From Nilaparvata lugens (taxonomy: Eukaryota; Arthropoda; Insecta; Hemiptera; Delphacidae): DNA of 64,000 bases. The stretch spans positions 51,526,970-51,590,969 of the forward strand of contig NC_052505.1 in NCBI RefSeq assembly GCF_014356525.2. The letters are read 5' to 3'. The notes under the pieces were generated by a model that had not been told where the DNA came from, did not search any database, and saw nothing but the letters and a program-made list of their open reading frames with translations. Both the position numbers and the translations under genes were made by a program. The number at the start of each line of letters is the position of its first letter. Positions within the stretch are counted from its first letter, which is position 1. This document shows positions 56,401-64,000 of the stretch, piece after piece.

Positions 56401-57570
56401 TGGTACAAGCTGTAGATAATGGTTCCTTGGAAGACCTACACAAATAATTATCACTCCCCAATCATTGAGTTACCGGAACATGTTGGAAAAAATTATTCAC
56501 CTCGTGGAAGAGAGTTGTTCATATTGCATTTATTATTACTGAAGAATGTCAGAATAATTTACAATTTTTCTGAATTTAGCTTAGCTTATATTCATCCTAA
56601 AATGGAAGATGAAAAGAATATGTAATTCCTGGTGATTCATCGTACATCACATATTTCCTGGACCATCTATTGACAATCAACAACTATGAAAACATTGAAC
56701 TCATCTTTGAAACACTGATTTATCCTATCTATTTTTTTTTTTTAATTCAACACTTTACTGTTATATATTACAACCAATTGATTCAGAAGAATATGTTTAG
56801 ATGTAAATGAAAATATTGATTGTCAGATAAATTTCATACTTCACCAAATAAAGTAAAGTGTGACATGAGATACATTGACTTTTTGGCGGGATGAAGTTCG
56901 CCAGGTAAGCTAGTTGTAAATAAAGCTTTATTATTAATAGTCTGTCTGTCTGTAGTTTTCTGCTCATAAGCAGGTCCTTCTATATGGCAGCAGCCATAAT
57001 AGTCAACGCTGAAAAAAGACAGGCTCAATCACCAGGAATACTATAAATTCTATGGAGGACTTGTAAGCCATTGATATTGAGTAGTTGAATCACTTACATT
57101 ATGGACACTGGATACATTATGGACAATCAATACCTATGAAATTTATTAGCTACAAAATAAAAAACTTTGATTGAAGTGACCCCGACTACTAGAATAAGAA
57201 TAACCATTTAGATGAAATATAAGAAATTACTCACATCTCTCATCCACTCGTACTTTTTGTTCACAAAATATTAACACGAGAATATAAGTTATATTGAATG
57301 AACTCACGGCTAGTACCTACTCAAGTTTGTCTTTTTCTGGCCGTGCTACAAATAAATGTAGGTTTATGTTTGACATCTTGTTTTTGTGATCTTGTTGTCT
57401 ATTAAGAAATTTGTCAATGTGATTTTTATTTGCAATAAAATTTGAATTTGAAAAAAGAATTATCAACAAACTCCTAACCAAAGAAAATCTCTGTGCTCTG
57501 TTCTAATCGGAATGTATGAGACTCCATATACAGCTGATAGAAGGCGCAAACAGGACTGGCCAAGCATACA
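56401..57570. other. AT-rich, possibly Helitron interior
   Basis: No Rep-helicase coding or other gene recognised. The open frame at 56419-56625 has no recognisable similarity. Confidence 0.35.
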
Positions 57571-57571
57571 A

Positions 57572-58205
57572 CAATAGAACAAACACGTGGCAAGCTCACG
57601 CTTTCGATTCATGGAAAATTAAATTTGATCAGCTGATTGATAAAATTATTTTAAGCTTTTCAATGAATACAACATATGTTAGAATATCATGTGTCAATTA
57701 TCTCAGTTCCATATATGCCATTCACCTTACCATGTTCATAACCTTACTAAATAGGATATTTTTTCATCCTTTGAAACCCTTAGAGGCAAAATATTTCAAA
57801 AACCGTTCTTAGTGCGCGTCTAGCATGTTTGAAGAATATTTGTGCAGAGTTTTAAGTCTGTAGGCCAATTAGTTTGAGCTGTAGTGTAATTTTACATGAA
57901 CATTTTCAAAAAATGCCCTCTCCTGGACCCCTCTCTGCTTCTAGTCAGAATTTTTCTGCTTAGATCTAATTTTTTTTTTGTAGCTGAACAAAAAAGTTCC
58001 TCATGACTTTGCTGTGCAATGAGCGGTTAAAAAGTACAAAATTTTTGGGGGGCCCCAGCTCCCTCAGGGGGGCAAATTTCTGAAAATCCTTTCTTAGTGG
58101 ATGTTTTAGGCTATCATAAACTATTGTGCAAAATTTCAAGTTTGTAGGCTCAGTAGTTTGGGCTGTGGTGTGATTTCAGTCTGTAGGGGCTTGGCCTTTT
58201 ATAGA
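57572..58205 (-). mobile_element. Helitron-like repeat, copy 1 (carries the hAT empty site)
   Basis: Direct repeat of 59866-60721. On the minus strand it begins TCTATAAAAGGCCAAGCCCC with A outside (complement of T at 58206), like a Helitron 5' end. Shared text includes AGTTTGTAGGCTCAGTAGTT, CCTCATGACTTTGCTGTGCA and GTTAGAATATCATGTGTCAA. At 57640-57650 it has the unbroken GATAAAATTATTTTAAG. Confidence 0.65.
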
Positions 58206-58207
58206 TA

Positions 58208-58250
58208 TAGAGAAGAAGAAAAAAAAGAAGAAGAAGAAGAAGATAGAGAT
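58208..58250. repeat. (GAA)n microsatellite
   Basis: AGAAGAAG-type run directly beyond the Helitron-like end. Confidence 0.9.
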
Positions 58251-59865
58251 AATGCAAGTATTAATATAGTATCAACTACATAATAATACAAATATTCTAC
58301 TACATTTTCCCACCATCTACTACACTAGTATATTTAATGTTTGCCCAAATTCCCCTGTAATGTGTATTATTTGATTATTCAAAAGAGAAAATTCTTTTAT
58401 TGCACATTTAAATCAAAAGTAAGGCTTTTCTAATTAATTAATTTATTTATTTATTTATTTATTCACATTGTGTACAAATAATACCTAACATGAGGAAAGG
58501 CACAACAGGCTCATGCCCAAAACTGTCCCATTTCCAATTTATACTATATTGTCCAAATCAAAATGTTGGTTATGTCACTTTCACTTTTTAAAATACAATT
58601 TACGCACTTCAATACTCAGATAAACGAGTAAATTTTGAATCAAATAGGTACTATTAGAGTCTAAAATAAAAAATCTAGAACAGTGTCTTAGTAATTATTC
58701 AAAAAGTCTAAATTTTGAATGAAACTAGAAATTTTTGAGCTAAAAACTTGACACTTTACAGAAAACTACAGCTGTTTTCATTCATATTTCATTTAATATT
58801 TATATTTCATTCATATTTTATTTAATTTCATTCATATTTCTATAAAATTTTAGAAATTCATAAATTCTCTCATCATCTAGTAAATATTGTGGGGGAAAAT
58901 GGCTCATATTTTATGTCATAGGTGATTTTCGATTCAATTTATTCACAACACACAAAAATACAATGAGAAAATGCGATATAAAATAAATCAATAACAGTAA
59001 CAATGATATTAACACATTAAAGACAATATTGCTAAAATGATGAGTGCTGGAAGAAAGAGGGGGAAAATACCTTGCCAACTATGGTTTCCCATGTAAAAGG
59101 CAGGCATGGTAAAACTGAAAGGGAGGAGTGTGTGATAGGGAAGAGAAAGAAGGTAGTTAGATAGGCAAGGCTGAAGAAAGGGAAGATAGTATGTGGAATA
59201 ACAATAAAGATAACGGTTACAATAATTTGAAGAATAAAAAAATAATTGCTTTTTATTCAATTAAAGATTTCCTGATTCATTTTCTTTGTAATTCTAGCAT
59301 TGTTGAGATGATGATCCGGAATTTTATTGATTATTATAGTACTTAGATAAATAAGTTGCCGTCTGATTGTTTCAACATTAGTATTATATATCAAATACTT
59401 AACTGAAGGAGGTCTCAAGCTTTAATGTCTATTTAATGCGTTATTGGTGCATGGCAAATTGGTTCTATTTTTTATTAAATATTTAATTACATTTCAAGCA
59501 TATAACTGTCCAACTGTCAAAACCTTGAATTCATCAAATATAAGGTCAGTCGGGGAAAATCTCGGTTTATTTAAAATAGATTTAATTATTATTTTTGCAT
59601 TATGAATAGATCTTCCAAATGGGAATTATAACACCCTTCCCATTCTGCTACTCCGTATTGCATTATAGACTGTACTATAGCAAAATAAAGGATTTTAAGA
59701 TGAGTTGGATTCAGAATTTTTCTAGTTGCATAAAATTTGTAAGAGAGGTATTTCATCCTTCTGCAAACGAATTTAATATGGATATCCCATTTCAGGTTCT
59801 CATCTATATAGATACCTAGATATTTACAATTTTTAACTTTAACAATGATAGGACAAGTGCAGGCG
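58251..59865. other. AT-rich stretch
   Basis: Contains (TTTA)n near 58440-58465 and ATTTCATTCATATTT repeats near 58780-58850. No gene recognised; the 83-codon minus frame at 59009-59260 is hydrophobic low-complexity without support. Confidence 0.4.
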
Positions 59866-60721
59866 CTTTTGATTCATGGGAAATTAAATTCGTTCAGCTG
59901 ATTGATAAAATCAAAGACCTTAAAGATGCATAGACTCACATGCAGCGCTAGTGTCGTACTTGGAATTGAAATCGGCCATTGAGGGGGCAACCTATAAGAT
60001 TATTACATACCAATGCCTTTGTAATCTATAGTATTACAAATATATAGATATAATATCTCGTGCTAAAATACCCCAATGGCGGCCTTCAATTTCAAGTAAG
60101 AGCTATCATTGGGAAGGCATAGGCATTGTGGGTCTATATCTCTTTAAGGTCTTTGGATAAAATTATTTTAAGCTTTCCAATGAATACAACATATGTTAGA
60201 ATATCATGTGTCAATTATCTCAGTTCCATATATGGCATTCACCTTACCATGTTCATAACCTTACTAAATAGGATCCTTTTTCATCCTTTGAAACCCTTAG
60301 AGGCAAAATATTTCAAAATCCGTTCTTAGTGCGCGTCTAGCAAGTTTGAAGAATATTTGTGCAGAGTTTTAAGTCTGTAGGCCAATTAGTTTGAGCTGTA
60401 GTGTAATTTTACATGAACATTTTCAAAAAATGCCCTCTCCTGGACCCCTCTCTGCTTCTGGTCAGAATTTTTCTGCTTAGATCTAATTTTTTTTGTAGCT
60501 GAACAAAAAAGTTCCTCATGACTTTGCTGTGCAATGAGCGGTTAAAAAGTACAAAATTTTTGGGGGACTCCAGCTCCCTCAGGGGGGCAAATTTCTGAAA
60601 ATCCTTTCTTAGTGGATGTTTTGAGGCTATCATAAACAATTGTGCAAAATTTCAAGTTTGTAGGCTCAGTAGTTTGGGCTGTGGTGTGATTTCAGTCTGT
60701 AGGGGCTTAGCCTTTTATAGA
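59866..60721 (-). mobile_element. Helitron-like repeat, copy 2, interrupted by a hAT-like MITE
   Basis: Near-identical to 57572-58205 apart from the 244-bp insertion at 59912-60155 and small indels. Confidence 0.65.
59912..60155. mobile_element. hAT-like MITE, 244 bp, 8-bp target duplication
   Basis: Ends CAAAGACCTTAAAGA are inverted at both sides and extend ~30 bp (TAGAC-CACA follows). The target duplication GATAAAAT occurs at 59904-59911 and 60156-60163 and once in the empty copy near 57640. The inner part is also largely palindromic (AATTGAAATCGGCCATTG versus CAATGGCGGCCTTCAATT). Eight-base duplications are typical of hAT elements. No coding. Confidence 0.85.
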
Positions 60722-61742
60722 AAAATAAACAATTGCAATGATTTATTGAACGAGCAGATGTGATCATTAACAAAATGATCTTCATCTGATCTAATGTAAA
60801 CAAACTATAGGTACGTTTTCACAGCATTTTTGTTATTACTTGATGTTAATAACAAAAGTCATTTAACGTATGTTAATAACATTTTCTTTTGTCTGCTAGT
60901 TTTGTTATCAACAAAACGAGCTTCACTCTTAAGTAGTATTTACACCAAACTCGGCAGCTCTGCAGAGTCTGTGGATGGATGGATTGAAAAAGATCTGTCT
61001 GTGCCGGCTTAAGCAATGCACATCGCACTCTGTTCATCAGCCGATATCGGCCAGCCGACGTTTCCGAGAAAACTCTGCTGGCATGCAGATGTTTTCGAAT
61101 CGATCTGGGAGCGATTTTCTCCAGGCATCCGAGCGGACGTTTTCGATAAAGTTCTCTCATCAAAAACCTTAATCGCGTAAAAATGGAGATAGAAAAATTA
61201 TAATTTCAGATTCGGATTCAGCGCATTGTAATTAATAATTTGGCTCGCGTTTGCTTAAAAAAATGAAAAATGAGGCATAGATCTTAAGAAATGCCTTCTT
61301 AACATTAGGTACCTAAAATAGAGAAATTTGCTCAGAACAAAGGTATTTTTATAATTCTGAAGTTGGTAGGCATGCTATTGAAGTGGAAATGGTTTTAATT
61401 ACTGAAATATGATCCTAATATTGTATGATTTATTTTGACTATTCTTCTCTTTTTATCTTGCCGACTGCTGCTGACTGTTGGCACAATCAAATTACATTTT
61501 TCCACTTATTAGAAGAATTCAATGAAATCACTTGTTCTGACTTATTCAACGACAAGAGAACTTCACTAGAACAAAATCAAAATCAGTCTGCTCTGTTGCC
61601 TCGGCTGTAGCTGACCGTGCTGTGCTTCTAGTCACTAATTGTTGAAGCTTAACTTTGCTCTTTAGGGCTACTGGTATGTACAGTACAATAGAAATTAAAA
61701 ATTGTAGCACTCAATTGATATGTATTTTAACACATCATGTTC
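60722..61742. other. Repeat-derived intergenic stretch
   Basis: 60750-60805 recurs directly at 63272-63340 (GATCTTCATCTGATCTAATG). 60828-60922 recurs inverted at 63588-63690. 60950-61165 is GC-richer and gives a protein-like 96-codon minus frame that I regard as chance within a non-coding repeat. Confidence 0.5.
60828..60922. repeat. Inverted partner of 63588-63690
   Basis: TTATTAACAT-type words and AACATTTTCTTTTGTCTGCT then AGTTTTGTTATCAACAAAA match the complement of 63588-63690. Confidence 0.65.
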
Positions 61743-61850
61743 TGAACTCTTAAGAGTCATTTTGAGTTTGAATCACTTGAGAATGACTCTGAAGATTTCA
61801 AAACATGTTGTAGTAAAATATATATTAAAAGGGCGCTATTAATTTTAATT
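61743..61850 (+). repeat. Module with AAACATGTTGT core, copy 3
   Basis: CTTGAGAATGACTCTGAAGA, TTTCAAAACATGTTGTAGTA and AAAAGGGCGCTATT follow the order of the copies at 7735-7870 and 43037-43140. Confidence 0.5.
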
Positions 61851-62649
61851 TATATTGTAATTAAAAATTTACAAGAAATATATATTCACAGTAATTTATG
61901 TTAGATGGGGTCTGATATATTTCGATTATTCGTTCCTTTAAATGTCATGGAGATCGATACAGCCTGAAATAGTCTATTGTATCAGGTCTGAATGGTATCT
62001 AACGATAGATATAATAAAATCACATATTCAACTGTATGTAATTTTCTTCATATGAAAGTTTTTCATTATTATTATAATTGTATTATAATGAGTTATAATA
62101 CGTATAGTTATAGTTATAAGTTATAATACAATACTATTATAACAGTTCACGGAAAATATATGTTGAATATGACTAGTCATTACAGGCAATTGACATTGCA
62201 GGCTAGTCAGCAATTACTTGTTGACTGCTGCGATCATTATGAACTACTAATACCCAATTAATTCAAACAATCGAGAAACTCACTACGTATTACTTCATAC
62301 TACAATACAGTGGATTAATTAGGAAAATTTAGAGAAATATTACTCCTAAAGTATAGATTGAGTATGAGAGATTGTATATAATTTTTCTATCATATAACAA
62401 ACAATGCAAAAAAAATGTTTCAATAATATATTTACTTCTAGCATATAATAAATACAATGATAAATGAACAGTAACTATCAATATACTATCATCACTATTT
62501 TGTCTGCACCTTAAGCAGACAGCTAGTCATTCTCTGCTACTTATAGATTCTCTGTAGTTGATATCTTCTTTTTTTATTTTATCATTAATAAATTATAAAA
62601 CTTCACTGAATTGGTCCCCCTAAATTTGTAAATTGGTCCCCCTTCATTG
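61851..62649. other. AT-rich stretch
   Basis: Short TTATAATA/TATAGTTATAA repeats near 62070-62140. Nothing else seen. Confidence 0.4.
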
Positions 62650-62830
62650 AAGTACCCACTAAATTTGTCTTCATCAGCGTGGAGATCTCGCATCAAGTGA
62701 TGGAACTCGCCATAAATTTTTCTTTTCTTATTTCTTGGGTGCACCCAATGAGATCAACCACAACTACTACAAGAGTATAGCAGAAGAAGATCATCGTCAC
62801 TGCTATCATCGTTGCCCCTATTGAGCCAAG
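62650..62830 (-). pseudogene. PIF/Harbinger-type transposase N-terminal fragment
   Basis: Minus strand: an acidic/leucine stretch GNDDSSDDDLLLLYSCSSCG, a TGA stop, then SHWVHPRNKKRKIYGEFHHL and MRDLHADEDKFSGYF. The W-V-H-P...R...G-E-[FY]-H-H-L pattern is the well-known start of HARBI1/ALP1-like transposases in animals. It diverges after Tyr-Phe near 62652, and no DDE core follows. Confidence 0.65.
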
Positions 62831-64000
62831 GAACACTTTTATAAAATGAATTTATAAATGAATGCCGTGTATTAACACGGCACAGACTGGTTTGACATAA
62901 TCTTTTCTTGGCCAGAGCGCAACTGAGAGCAGAGCGAAGAGCTCTATCGGCCCATAAATGTTTTTTGATGTGAATACAAACTCTGTTGACGCTCAGATAT
63001 CTGTGCTCTGTTGCTCTGCCTCTCTGCAGAACAAAATAGTTTGGTGTGAATAAAGCTGTAAGCTGCGTTTACACCGGAGTTAATAATACGATTTATCAAC
63101 AAAAAGTTAACAACTTGACTGAATCGACAAAATTTTCTCCCAACAAAAGTTAATAACTCGTGTTTTTAGCAGGCAATTCCTTGTTATTAACAAGATTTAT
63201 GTTATCCATCAAAAGTCGGTAAAGATCAAAGGAAATGTGTTATGTTATTAAACTGTCTTCAAAATAATTCAAATTAAAACAGGTGTGATAATTAACATTA
63301 TGATCTTCATCTGATCTAATGTAAACAAATTATAGTAAGATTCAAATCAATGTGTCAGCATTATTTGAATTGGGAGCATTAATGCTATTAATAAGAAATT
63401 GTTAACTTCACAACTTGAAACCGTTATTAACAAAAGTTGATAACAAAAGTAAATAGCCTCTTTCAGCGCATTAACTTTTGTTAATAACAGATTCCTATAT
63501 TCCCCGCAACCCCCTCACCCAGCAAACTGCTATACAGTTCGTGCCAGTATTCCCTACCAACTACAGCAGCTGACGAAGCACGTGACCAAGTTATTAACTT
63601 TTGTTGATAACAAAACTAGCAGCCAAAAGAAAATGTTATTAACATAATGTTAATGACTTAATGTTATTAACATAAGGTAATAACAAAAATAATTTTTTCC
63701 TCCACCTACTGGCTAAAGTACTTTACTCCCTGAAACATAATACTAAAGTGTCACTTTTTCGCCCTCGGTAGTAAAAAACAGAAAAACTCCCTAGGGAGTA
63801 AAAGTGACTCCATTTAAATAACATGGGAAGCATCTCTATTTTAAAAACTTACATTATAATAGGTTAGAAGGTCTAAGCACAGATGAGAAAGCATAAAGAG
63901 GTGTCTGTCATTGAGTCAACTGAATTCAATACCACAACCAGAAATTTGATCAACTCCTGAAATATATGTTTGTATGATATTATATTCTTAATATAAGTAG
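62831..64000. other. Repeat-derived intergenic stretch to window end
   Basis: 63061-63690 is full of GTTATTAAC/TTAACTTTTGTT words and starts GCTGCGTTTACACCGGAGTT, which looks like an end of a non-autonomous DNA element. 63588-63690 pairs with 60828-60922. Hairpin CCGTGTATTAACACGG lies near 62866. No gene. Confidence 0.45.

Noticed and set aside
60873..61163. 96-codon minus-strand frame that looks protein-like
   Set aside because: It overlaps another open frame on the plus strand, lies in repeat-like sequence and matches no family I know. GC-rich non-coding repeat is more likely.

Overview
This is an insect-type nuclear genome window: AT-rich, intron-bearing, with no bacterial-style operons and dominated by transposable elements. 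The element mix (Tc1/mariner, PIF/Harbinger, P-like, piggyBac-like, BEL/Pao, Penelope, CR1/Jockey-type LINE, Helitrons, many fold-back MITEs) suggests a repeat-rich hemipteran such as a planthopper. That guess rests on general resemblance, not on a search.

Layout. 1-930: 3' part of an open mariner-like transposase gene. 939-1655: a 360-bp tandem duplication. 1680-2465: tRNA-like/SINE heads. 4357-6348: an uninterrupted ORF in which a BEL/Pao retrotransposon polyprotein carries, in frame, the N-terminal part of a vanin/pantetheinase-like nitrilase where reverse transcriptase should be. 8578-14160: decayed LINE, P-element-like fragment and fold-back repeats. 14369-20345: a nearly complete LINE on the minus strand with one frameshift and one nonsense codon, with a short Helitron at its 3' end.

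24274-38669 is a nested stack. A mariner-like DNA element with ~540-bp inverted ends has its transposase split by two adjacent PIF/Harbinger-like units (TAA target duplications). It is split again by a non-autonomous LTR retrotransposon with ~2.5-kb LTRs and an unfamiliar 442-aa repeat-containing ORF. An empty-site copy of the flank follows the truncated 3' LTR.

39230-47650: tandem ~400-bp repeats, two internally deleted Penelope-like elements with hammerhead-like motifs, and a LINE 3' UTR split by a 2,948-bp Helitron with exact A^T junctions. 48310-48793 is a piggyBac-like MITE. 48877-51216 (minus) holds two exons of the only clear cellular gene, a Tctex1-type dynein light chain. 51817-54445 has two back-to-back MITEs and a deleted transposase. 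55764-63690 holds more Helitron ends, a hAT-like MITE with an 8-bp target duplication and a sequenced empty site, inverted repeats, and a PIF transposase remnant.

The genes do not form a pathway. The informative biology is the insertion order, which several exact junctions allow to be read.
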